This document shows, one piece after another, positions 53,340 to 63,704 of a stretch of 64,000 nucleotides of DNA; within the stretch, counting starts at the first letter, position 1; every line of letters begins with the position of its first letter. A model generated the notes under the pieces. That model saw nothing but the letters and a program-made list of their open reading frames with translations. It ran no database searches and was not told the origin of the DNA. The DNA is from Pomphorhynchus laevis. Taxonomy: Eukaryota > Acanthocephala > Palaeacanthocephala > Echinorhynchida > Pomphorhynchidae. A program made the position numbers and the translations under genes. The stretch is from the NCBI GenBank assembly GCA_012934845.2, contig WNNJ02002688.1:174128-238127 (forward strand), given 5' to 3'.

Positions 53340-54960
53340 ATACTAATGAAAGAGGTTAATTCTAATGATTTAAATGTAAATCCAACATATGAACGTAGTG
53401 AGTTGAGTTTAGAAACAATTATTACAAGTCACTGTTCTATAATGGATAAAAAGGGTATAAAGGTTGAATTAGATAATAAAACTATACCTATATTATATTG
53501 GAATCCAAAATTACATAAAAATCCAATAAAACCTAGGTTCATATGTAGTGCGTTTAAATGTACATTAAAACCACTTTCTGTCTATATGAATAAAATACTT
53601 AAAGTAATTAAAGCACATTTTAAAAAATATTGCAAGGTAATCGAAATTAATACTGGTATAAAACACTATTTCAGTATTAATTCTACAAAAGAATTTTTAG
53701 AACAGACAAAAGGAATAAATTTTCAAAATATAAATACATACGATTTTAGTACGCTTATACAAATCTAGATTTAGTAGATATTAAAGAAGCGTTAGTAAAA
53801 TTAATTAATCTTATATTCGGAAAAAGATATACATATATATGTTATAATAATTATAACGCCTATCTAACAAAAATTAAACCATCAAATAAATATAAATATA
53901 TGGATAAAATTGAATTAATAGAATCCTTAAATATTTTGATAAATCAAAATTATTTAAAAGTAGGGACATCTATATTTAGACAAGTAAAAGGTGTTCCAAT
54001 GGGTGGTAATAGTAGCCCAATTATAGCTGACTTGTTTTTAAGCTTTATAGAATATGAATTTGTTCATAACTGTGTAAAAACTAAATCTAAACAATATAAA
54101 TATATGAAATATATGTTTCGATACATTGATGATATATGTGTATTTAATTCTAATAATTTTTATTCAATTAGTGAGCACATTTATCCAGAAAGCCTTATTC
54201 TTAACAAAACCAATATTAATGATAAAGAAGGTGTATATCTAGATATGAACATTAAATTAACATTAACTAAAACTACTATTAATTTATATCGTAAAGATGA
54301 CATATTTAAATTTACAAGAAACATATTTTTGCATGAGCATTCATGCATACCATATAATATAAAATATAATACATTAAATAATGAAATTTTAAGAATTGCA
54401 ACAATATGTAATGATATTGGCTTTCTTCAAAATCATTTAAATAATTTAATAGATACATATTTTAAACTAGGTTACTATAAAAATAAGATCAAGCAGAAAA
54501 TAGTAAAATATATAAATCAACACAATAATATAAAGAATAAATTTAAACTCTTAAGTGGCAAATTTTTATGGATGGATAATAAATAATATACTTTGCATTA
54601 GAATAAGATACCAGATAGTTATTTCAGAGGAAATACATCATTAGCATGTATTTGGCCCCGCTGCTATGTTGGGTAGAGGAGTTAGGGGCCGAAACCTGAT
54701 AGCATAGCAGTTCCTCCTGATGACCTCTAATTCTTATTTTGATACAACGTCTGATATTTATTAGTCAATTCATAAAAATGACGTTTATTTTAAATTTTAT
54801 TTTTTATTTTATTTTTTTTACCTTGATTTTAATTATAGAAAATCTAAAAACAATTTTTAATTTTATTATTTAATTATTAAATTTTGATTTAGCATTATTA
54901 TGTTTTGTTTATTTTATAATTATATTAAATACGTAGACTCAGTTAGCTGATATAATTATT
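53340..54960 (+). mobile_element. Permuted-type PLE, copy N2: reverse transcriptase and tail
   Basis: The reverse transcriptase is almost complete: fingers PILYWNPKLHKNPIKPRFIC, motif A region NTYDFSTL, motif B RQVKGVPMGGNSSPIIADLF, motif C RYIDDICVFNS, and the C-terminus to LSGKFLWMDNK at 54586. The tail follows (54587-54960) with the CTGCTATGTT..CATAGCAG hairpin, CCGAAACC, TCCTCCTGATGACCTC and AAATACGTAGACTCAGTTAG. The nuclease part is absent: 5'-truncated. Only about one interruption within the reverse transcriptase, so a fairly young copy. Confidence 0.87.
53346..54586 (+). pseudogene. PLE N2 reverse transcriptase
   Basis: Two open frames of 140 and 228 residues cover the reverse transcriptase in order, from [20 protein letters not shown] to the final DNK. 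The catalytic YIDD is kept. PLE reverse transcriptases are the closest relatives of telomerase. About one break; not functional as it stands. Confidence 0.85.
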
Positions 54961-55022
54961 CATGCAAAGCAGTTAGCACACAACCCACATGTACGACATT
55001 TACGGACACTTCGTTTATAAAC

Positions 55023-58000
55023 TCATACAGTCTTACCGATTATGATTATCAAAATGATAAGTGATATGCATCCAATAATTATTAGCATCTGAAAATATTC
55101 AAAAATTGTAAAATTACCGATACTCGAAGACAATAATTAGAGAGTGGCTTTTCTACCTTTAAATTTTTCCACCAGTATTTTCGCTTTAGCTTTCCAGCTT
55201 GTTGTTCGAACTGAGCAGCACCGTATTGAAGGGCGTCTTTTAAAAAAATAAAATGTTAGGAAGAGTTGCGAAAAAGTTGTATAATAAAAATAAACGAATT
55301 TATGCTTTGAATACTCCACATTACAGACATGTTGCATACTTTACTTACAGACTATTTCACTTATATTCTATTTAAATAAAAAATAAAATAAAAATAAAAT
55401 CAATTTAAATATAAATCCTGAATCGTAAATTATGCTTGTTATGCTTGTACGAAAACAAGACAATTTTGATTCCAATGTGTAGAATTTTAATTTTCACATA
55501 TGCAAAGTATTCCAAGTAAAATGTTCAAAGAAAAATAATCGTACCTTCGTAAAACGCTCATATTTAACTTGTAATATTTACTTGTAATATTTACTTGTAA
55601 TTTTTTGAAGATGCTAACAGAAGTTAGCGAAATATCAAAAAATCCTCTTTACTTTGATCCAGCTCCAATAATTATTTATCTCAATTTATGTTGTTGTTTC
55701 AAAATCTATTCTACTATTTGCTGGATTTTGATTCGAAAAATTATAGTAGCTGAATCAAAGAAAATAGGAAAATTCTTTATTGATAGTGCGCTAACTTCTG
55801 TATTCATCTTCAGAAAATTAAATTCATTCAGTAATTTTCTCAAGATGAATACAGAAGTTAGCGAAATATCAAAAATAATTTCTAAAATGTCATATAGTTA
55901 TGTCATAATTTCAAATATTTATATCATTATATAAATTAAATTAAAAAATTTATTATTACTTATATAATTATTTATTATTTATAATTATTAATCTCAATTT
56001 TTAATTTATTTATAATATAAAATACGTAGACTCAGTTAGCTGATCTGATTTTTTTATTTTCTTTTGATCTTAAAAATTTTAATATATTTTGTGGCTCAAA
56101 ACGACTTGGATGAGTTCAACATCTTAATAGTGTATACCTAAGGTCTTTGAACATTATCTTTTGCCTTTATTCAACCTCACATTGATGCCGCTAGACGGTT
56201 TGATTAATTTGGATGATATATAATGATCACTGTCAGCTTCGACACGATAAAATCGTACTCCATCCATTATCTTTCCATTCATATATTGTGTCCTTATTCA
56301 GATTAGCATTTTTGAATGTTTGTAGTTGCCCTTGTAATATTGTCTCTCTTTCAACCTAGTGGTATGATCCCTACGATTGCTTGCTATGATTATGTATTTT
56401 ATGCATGTATCATCTCCTTCGTGTTAATCGCAAATATGAGTTACAATGCCATATGTATTATAACGCTTAATTTGATTGATCCACTGTAACATTTTTTACT
56501 TAAGTTATATTTTTATATCCGCGCGTCTAGTTGTAAGTCTGTCACTAAGAGATCGTTGCGTTTGTCCAACATATTGAACCTGACAAGGCGTACATTCTCC
56601 CAAATAAATTATATACTTTATTGTACAATTATTGTTGCCACTAACAATGTATTGTAATCCCGTTTGTGTTCTTTTATAGCTCTCAGTTTCGTTTATGCAT
56701 TTACACGCTTTACACCTTGGACGTTTGCATGTATTACACTTATTTGTATTATTCGTCTCCCTTGGACTTTTTAGTTTCGATTTTACTACATATGATCTTA
56801 TTGTAGTGCTCGATTTGAAATATATAAAAGGCTCTTTCCCTTCGACTGAGAATCGTCTGCAAATGGTTTGATAGGCATTTTTAATATTTCTACCTAAATT
56901 TCTTATTCCGTTGTAATACGGTATTGCAGCGTATATTCCGTTGTTAGTTTTTGTTTTTGTGGTTAACCAAGTAGAACGTAGTGATTTCCTTAGCTTATTA
57001 CACTTGTGTTATTAATCGTTCTTTATATCAACGTTCTATTAACGAGTGCTTTAGCTTTATAAGACCTTTCTCGAATTAAATCAGCTAACTGAGTCTACGT
57101 ATTGTTATATAATTATAAAATAAACAAAACATAATAATGCTAAATCAAAATTTAATAATTAAATAATAAAATTAATAATTGTTTTTAGATTTTCTATAAT
57201 TTTAATCAAGTCACAAAATTTGCTGCAGATTCTTCTTTGCCGCAACGCTTCGTTAGATATAACTGCAGTCTTATGCTTTAGCATTGTGCGCTATTTGCAT
57301 GCTTGTATTGCGGTATCGAACTTGATTTTCTGTATCCATTAGTGATCAATATATTACCGTAAGTGCGGGCAGTAATGTCGAGAAAATTTATGGTTTTGCC
57401 GTACTCATATGTAAATCTCAGAGATCTAAATGAATTCAAATCGATTGGAAGTTGTTTAAGCGACTTATCCGTGTTCCCAAAGCACGAATATATCATCTAG
57501 ATAAATGTATCCACATTTTTGGCTTTAATGTTCTTGATGCTACAAACATTCAAAAATGCCAATCTGAATAAGGACACAATATATGAATGGAAATATAATG
57601 GATGAAGTACGATTATTTCGTGTCGAAGCTGACTGTATAATACCTGTATAAATGCTGCAATATTGTAAGTTTGACAATTCTCGATAAAGCTTAGCGATAA
57701 GCGAAACGTTGAATAAGAATTGCTAACTTTCTTCCACCAGTTCCAAATATTACGTAAAATTATAAAATCAAATCATTATGGGTGATCCTTGCGAAGTTCC
57801 GAAACTCACCGAATACTATATATACAACTACTTGAAGTTACATAAATCATCATTATATATAGTTTGATATGAGATCATGAAGATCGATTGAAATCGGGAC
57901 TGGTGATTCTATTATGGATGCTTAATTATCTATTTAAAAAATAGAGATACTTTTAAATAATTTTGATTTATCAAAATATTTAAGGATTGTATTAATTCAA

Positions 58001-60685
58001 TTTTATCTAAATAATTTATATTTGATGGTTCAATTTTTGCTAGAGTAGCGTTATATTTTATTTATATATGATTATATATTTATGGTTATTTATGGTTATT
58101 ATATGGTTATTTTTATGATCATGCATATATATAGTTATTTTAACATACATTTATACAACATAAAGTAAAGAAGATTTTTAATGTACATTTAAAAGCTCAC
58201 TATATGAACACAGGATTTATTGAATTTCTATCTAGTTTCAGATTCCAATATAATAGGTATAGTTTTATTATCTAATTCAACCCTTATACTATTTTTACCC
58301 ATTACATACTTTTTTATCAATTATAGAACAGTGACTTGTAATAATTGTTTCTAAACTCAACTCACTACGTTCATATGTTGGATTTACATTTAAATCATTA
58401 TAATTAACCTCTTTCATTAGTATATCATAATAAAGCTTTTTGCATATGAAGACAAAGTTATTACTAGCTTTATACCCTTTTGATACAAATTCCCTTAACA
58501 TAATATATATTTATTGTATATAAATATTATATATAATATTTATAATATTCATATATTTTTAATTATATTTCATGTATTTAAATATTATTGGTAATATTTT
58601 TTCAATTTGTTATTTTAAATTAATTCAAGATTAATTATATGATCATACAATTCTCGATTAATTAATTCTAGAGCATATATTTAATTTATATTTGTAGCCG
58701 TCTTGTAAATTGATTCACAATTTTCAATTAATTCTAGATTATGAGTGCAAATATGTTCATTTATTTTATCAAGACTAGGACTTTTACAATTGCATTCTGT
58801 TTCCATTATGTTTCTAATATCATCATTACACATTGATTTTAATTCTTTATTATAATTACAAATTTTTCGTCCTAATGGCGGTAATACTTATACTTTATTT
58901 TAGGAATATATTTACTTAAATCTGACCCTATTATTTCTTTACTTTTAGAATTATTTAAAAGTCCGGCTATATTTATGTTATCTATACATTTATTAATGAA
59001 GTTTATGGTTAATGTATATTTTCTATTGTTATTATTTACATTTATTGTACGATTATAGTATTTTGTATTACAATAACTGTCTATTATACAACTTAGCCTA
59101 TCATAGTCGTTAATTAATTTTTGATTTATTGAACATATGATATCTTTAGAAAAACTTCTTATATTTACATAAAGATCTTTTAGCTTATTATCTCTTAAAA
59201 GTTGTTTTAATATTTCTAATTGTTTATATATGCATATATTTTTTAATATTTTTAACTTTATAAAAATAATTTAGTAATATTATATAAAATATTTTAAAGA
59301 TATATTTAATTTAAATCATTAATGTAATGGAAACAATAGTAGATTAGTAATATTATATATTAATATATGTATTAAACATTTCCGTTTAACCACAACAAAT
59401 TTTAATTTAGTAGGTCGAGTTATAAAATTAAAATGAGTGATTATAGTGTTTTATTGACGTTAGTGATTTTAATGGTAGCTCGGGTTTCGCTGGATATCAC
59501 TGATTTTTCATTTAATCAATAAATCAATGTCAAACTTGTAGCATGTTAACGAGAGCTACGATTATATTACGTCTAAGTTATACATAAATTATCATTATTT
59601 TTCCATAATGATATGTCTTGTTGAATATAAATAAAATTGTGTCGCTATTTAATAGAAATAAAATATTATACTCGTACAACTCACAATTTATTGAGCGCAT
59701 AAGTCTATTAAAAATTAAATTAAAGCTTTGCAACTACTTTGTAATAAACAACGTTCTTTTAATATAACTACTTAATTATATTCTACTTTGTATTTCAAAC
59801 GAATTCCTCAGTTGAATAAAGTTATAATTTCAGTATTTTGAAGTTAAACACAGTTGTGTTTAATGGTGTTTGTTTTAATTTTTTATTTTTATACTAAAGT
59901 TGTTAAACGAATCTTTTAATTATTCAAAATAGGTTTTAATTCATTAAAAAATTAATTATTATTTCTGCTTACTTTTAAATTTATATTATAATCTAAAATT
60001 AATTATCAAAAAGTTATTAAAAGGCAATTAACTTGACCTTTTAGCAAAGTTACGATTTTGTCAACTTTCATCAATGATGTAGTTGCCAAATGGTGTGGCG
60101 GTTGTCAACAATCTTCGCATAGTGCCTTTGTATTAGCCAATTGACGTCAGTAATTGCTATATAATGTATTAATATTGTCGCTTAATAAAGCCAGAATTGT
60201 ATGGATATCAAGCAGATAAGTTGTTTATTAAGTGCGGAACACCATTTAGATTTTAAAGTAAATTATAAAATAGCTTTTTAAATAAGCCGTTATTAATTTT
60301 TTAGCATTTACTACGACATTGGGCAAAGCTCATTCAATCAATGCAATGTATTATATACATGTCTTCATTTAAAAAAATGATACTTAAAAGTCAAAATAAA
60401 AGTAAATAAAATCAATTTAAAACCTGCACGGTCATCAAGCTGTGACAACTTGGCATCGCGTTCCAATACCTTCTCAACATTCATACGCATAATTTGAACT
60501 ACCTAAGCAAAGCAGCAAAACCTTTAGAACATTCAATGTTTACCTACATCATTCACTTGAGCTTGGGTTTGTAACATACGTTTGCTACCTTGTGATACTT
60601 GACCGGTCGCCTCCCTTCATAAGTTGATCGAGAAAAATTAACTGATATTTATTTAAAAGAACCGATACTTACATTACGTTCAAAT
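55023..60685 (-). CDS. Synaptobrevin / VAMP (vesicle SNARE), five exons
   Basis: Membrane-anchored R-SNARE that pairs with syntaxin and SNAP-25 to fuse vesicles. Minus-strand exons: 60685-60673 (13 nt, ends AT of the start codon), 60614-60544, 60498-60424, 55236-55157, 55088-55023. All introns are GT-AG; sizes are 58, 45, 5187 and 68 nt. The 97-residue protein starts [20 protein letters not shown]. The SNARE motif has [36 protein letters not shown] with the central layer arginine in DDRAD, and [12 protein letters not shown] before the anchor. The anchor is [16 protein letters not shown], and the protein ends GKTV. Neuronal synaptobrevins are 100-120 residues, so this one is short at both ends. 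The start codon is split by intron 1 and lies 12 nt after a TTTTCAG acceptor. Intron 3 contains two PLEs. Confidence 0.95.
55237..56049. other. Synaptobrevin intron 3, right-hand part
   Basis: AT-rich intron sequence. It contains the 73-bp hairpin at 55790-55862 and an AAATACGTAGACTCAGTTAG copy at about 56020. Confidence 0.5.
55790..55862. repeat. 73-bp inverted repeat
   Basis: GCTAACTTCTGTATTCATCT and AGATGAATACAGAAGTTAGC are exact reverse complements; inner GAAAATTA/TAATTTTC also pairs. A further GCTAACAGAAGTTAGCGAAA occurs at about 55615, so the end sequence is repeated. Confidence 0.85.
56160..57960 (-). mobile_element. Conventional PLE (reverse transcriptase then GIY-YIG), in synaptobrevin intron 3
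   Basis: Minus strand, reading leftwards: reverse transcriptase end with [11 protein letters not shown] (about 57500) and [29 protein letters not shown] (57278-57496); then the linker [35 protein letters not shown] (about 56700-56830); and the nuclease [34 protein letters not shown] (about 56530-56660). Nuclease last, with a C-x2-C pair, is the usual Penelope/Neptune arrangement. Highly decayed, ten or more breaks. Confidence 0.78.
57950..59270 (-). mobile_element. Permuted-type PLE, copy N3, in synaptobrevin intron 3
   Basis: Minus strand, reading leftwards: linker after the nuclease, [20 protein letters not shown] and [20 protein letters not shown] (59260-58910, same as copy N1); then the reverse-transcriptase N-terminus [20 protein letters not shown] and [20 protein letters not shown] (58501-58295); then [19 protein letters not shown] (about 58060-57950). 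Nuclease-side sequence precedes the reverse transcriptase, confirming the permuted order independently of N1. Broken in several places; the catalytic palm is missing. Confidence 0.8.
59271..60423. other. Synaptobrevin intron 3, AT-rich remainder
   Basis: No elements recognised. Confidence 0.5.
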
Positions 60686-61346
60686 CTGAAAATATAGCAG
60701 ATATTAATGTTTTTATTCTATTTTTATTAAAAATAGAATAAAAAATAATATGAAATTTATTAAACAATTTATTATTAGCAATAAATTTAGCGATTTTATC
60801 AGATCACTATATTATCACTATCTTTGACAAACATCTTGATTTGCCACAATACATTTAGCAAGCGAGTTTGTTGCGATTGTATTATCAAATAAATTCTAGA
60901 ATACCCAAAATTGTATTATCCAATGCATTGGTTGATTTAGATTTTAACCATGAGGTTTCAATTGAAACCTCATGGTTTCAATTTTAACCATGAGGTTATA
61001 TAAATATAAATTGTATAAACTCTTATAATTATTTATTATTTATATTTATTTATAAATAAGGAGTTACCTTATTTATAATTATAAATTGTATAAAATCTTA
61101 CATAATTATTTAATTTTTATTTATCATTATTTTTAATTTATAAATATAAGATAACTATTTATTATTTATCTTAACTTTTAATTTATATATCGTATAAAAT
61201 ATGTAGACTCAGTTAGCTGATTTGGAGGAAATACTTGATTAGCATGCACTCAAGTAATTGATTGATTAATTAACTTAATCAATTGATTTTTATTTTAAAT
61301 TGTAATTATTAATTTTATCGTTATATTAATATAAATTGTTTAAAAT
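60686..61346. other. Upstream of synaptobrevin
   Basis: Begins with the TATATTTTCAG acceptor just before the 13-nt first exon (minus strand). Further right is AT-rich sequence with a CATGAGGTTTCAATTGAAAC-type palindrome at about 60950-60998 and an AAATATGTAGACTCAGTTAG copy at about 61198. Confidence 0.5.
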
Positions 61347-61544
61347 TTTAGATTACAGCGGTGATTATGGGAGAACATTATAGACATGAGAAGTATTTTT
61401 ATTGAATAAAAATTGTTGAGCTTTCGACCACCAAGGCCATTATCATGATAATGGCCTTGGTGGTCGAAAGCTCAACAATTTTTATTCAATAAAAATACTT
61501 CTCATGTCTATAATGTTCTCCCACAATCACCGCTGTAATCTAAA
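61347..61544. repeat. Nearly perfect 198-bp palindrome
   Basis: The centre lies at 61445/61446 (TATCA|TGATA). The arms run from TTTTAGATTACAGCGGTGAT to ATCACCGCTGTAATCTAAAA. I see one mismatched pair (GATTATGGG against CCCACAATC) in 99 bp and no loop. No coding. Confidence 0.93.
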
Positions 61545-62074
61545 AAAGACACGAATGCAATGTTCACAAAATAAAAATTTTATATAATTATTTATTATTT
61601 ATAATTATTTATCTTTATTTCAAATTTATATAGTAAAAAATACGTAGACTCAGTTATCGGATCTGATTTGTTTTACTGACAATTTATTATTGACCTATGG
61701 ACTTTGTTTTCCCGGTATTATGACAAATTTGAAACTACACGAGCAATTTGACAACAAATTCCTCTACACTATGAACTTGTTATGTTAGTGTTACAACCAC
61801 TAACTTCTTAAGAATATTGATTATAAATGTAATATCTACTTTTAATTACATTGGTATATTTACTTCAAAAATTTGAAAGTAGAAAATTCAAATGTGATCT
61901 GATTTGTTCTACTGGCAAGTTATTATTGACCTGTGGACTTTGTTTTCCCTGTAATATAACATTGTAATATAATATTGTAAATATTAAATTCACAATATGA
62001 ATTTTATTTTAAATATCAATTTTAAATTATTATCAATTTATAAAAATCAGATTAGCTAACTGAGTCAACGTATT
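61545..62074. other. AT-rich region with repeated short blocks
   Basis: Two diverged copies of TTATTGACCTRTGGACTTTG (about 61690 and 61925), related to the direct repeats at 63240 and 63545. AAATACGTAGACTCAGTTAT at about 61640 and its reverse complement near 62045 are copies of the dispersed motif. Confidence 0.6.
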
Positions 62075-62720
62075 TTACGTATTTTGCTTTGTTACTGATC
62101 TGACATCTTTCCAAAACTCACTCGGATGATACTTATTGTTAATAACACTTTGCTCCCTTAATGTTCTCGAATGTGAAGCAATTTTTGTAAAAGTGATTTT
62201 TTCTACAACTTTTGCCAAGGCAGTAAGAATGCTTAATGGTCTAAAAGATTTTGCAGATAGCTGTTCCTGATTTTTAGGTATCACGGCGGCAATGCTATTC
62301 TTTAGACAACCATGAATATATTATTTTCTGAAGATGTAAGTGAAACAAAAGGTACACAATCAATGTCAGTAATGGAATTGAGACACTATGATATCTGGAT
62401 TGCCAGTATATCACGAGGCAGATTTATCTAAATCAATTGGAGATGATACCATATTATCGTCACTACATAACGACTTGTTAGTCGATTTAGGTTGGAATGA
62501 TACGATCAAATTGAGATGAGAATGCTTTTTTCACTTATCAGACAGCCTTCCAAAACTTACTTGGATAATCCTTACTGTCTATATTTTTGAAAATAACACT
62601 TTGTTCACATAAAAACCTTGAATGTGAAGCAATTTTTGTAAAAAATGCTATTTACTAATTTCTATTTAGACAACCATGAATATATTCTTTTCTGGAGATG
62701 ATATCTGTTATCAAGATTAT
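62075..62720 (-). mobile_element. Degraded LINE reverse transcriptase fragment with duplication
   Basis: IPKNQEQLSAKSFRPLSILT and ALAKVVEKITFTKIASHS (62075-62284) match the fingers motif (P-K-x..YRPISIL..L-E-K) of Jockey/CR1-like LINEs. An upstream piece of 62480-62720 repeats parts of it (CTTCCAAAACTTACTTGGAT, GAATGTGAAGCAATTTTTGT), and GAATGTGAAGCAATTCTTGT appears once more near 62875. Old and broken. Confidence 0.6.
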
Positions 62721-63239
62721 CTAGAAAAAACTGACGTATTGCAATAAGCGACTTGGAATTTTAAATTTTAATTTTAAAATAATAAATAAATCTAATTTAA
62801 ATTTAAATTCAAAAAAATTAATTTGATAAAAGTCATATAAAATGTTATAAATGTGTTCACTTAAAAACCTCGAATGTGAAGCAATTCTTGTAAAAAAGAT
62901 TGATATTTAATAACAATTAATAATATTATCAGCAAATATCTATATAATAGATATTATAATATCAATATTAATATCTATTTATAATATATCTATATAATAG
63001 TAATATTACTCTTTATTGTAAACCAATAAAGAGTGAATAAATGATATTAGAAGTCAAGAGCAACACAAAATATGATTTCTACTTACTTGCGGGCGTATCA
63101 AATTTGAGTGGAATAGCGTTTCAGTTTCCCGCAGCTGATGTAATTCTTTCAGTTGATGCGAAAACGTTATTCATTATTCAATTCATAAAAATTGACTTAT
63201 TAAAAATTTCAATTTTAAATTTGATTTATTCTACTTGCA
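62721..63239. other. Unassigned AT-rich spacer
   Basis: A 102-codon frame begins at 63041, but its second half runs through the repeat at 63240-63320, so I do not regard it as a gene. Confidence 0.4.
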
Positions 63240-63625
63240 AATTATTGGCCTGTGAACTTTGTTTTCCCGGTAATATGACCTCTGTTAGATATACTGAAAC
63301 TATGTATTATTGGTTACGACTTTACTATTATTTTTTCTTATTTTCTTAAAAAAGGGAGAAGTTTGCATCCCAAGGTGTTTACACTTTAAAATGTAAACTG
63401 CTTCACGTGATCACGTTTAAGAGACCAGGTAATGGCCAATAGCTAGGTCGCGTAGCGCGTGGAGTGAAGGTGGTAGATCTTTATAGATCTTGTTCCAGCC
63501 TGCAACCGCCTTAAGCAGGGCAGCCCCCTGTCAGATGCTGCTGGATTATTGGCCTGTGAACTTTGTTTTCCCGGTAATATAACCTCTGTCAGAAAAGCTG
63601 AAGCTATGTATTATTGATATGGCAT
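63240..63625. repeat. 80-bp direct repeats around a GC-richer island
   Basis: ATTGGCCTGTGAACTTTGTT..GGTAATATGACCTCTGTTAG (63243-63320) and its near copy at 63547-63625 enclose about 225 bp, of which 63410-63545 are much richer in GC than the rest (GGTCGCGTAGCGCGTGGAG, CTGCAACCGCCTTAAGCAGG). I see no ORF or tRNA fold there. Possibly an inserted fragment or SINE. Confidence 0.65.
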
Positions 63626-63704
63626 TATTATTTTTCTGCTTATTTTCAAGCAAGTTTGATGATTTTTTCTTTTTCTTATAATGAAGAAGTATAAATCAAC
63701 CTTA

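Noticed and set aside
54640-54745. Standard hammerhead ribozyme in PLE tails
   Set aside because: CTGATGA and CGAAAC are present but in the wrong order for types I and III, and the type II stem leaves unpaired bases next to GAAA.
63041-63349. 102-residue protein
   Set aside because: The frame runs through a dispersed direct repeat and shows no domain.
63410-63545. tRNA gene
   Set aside because: No cloverleaf; the A-box and B-box-like words are not at tRNA spacing.
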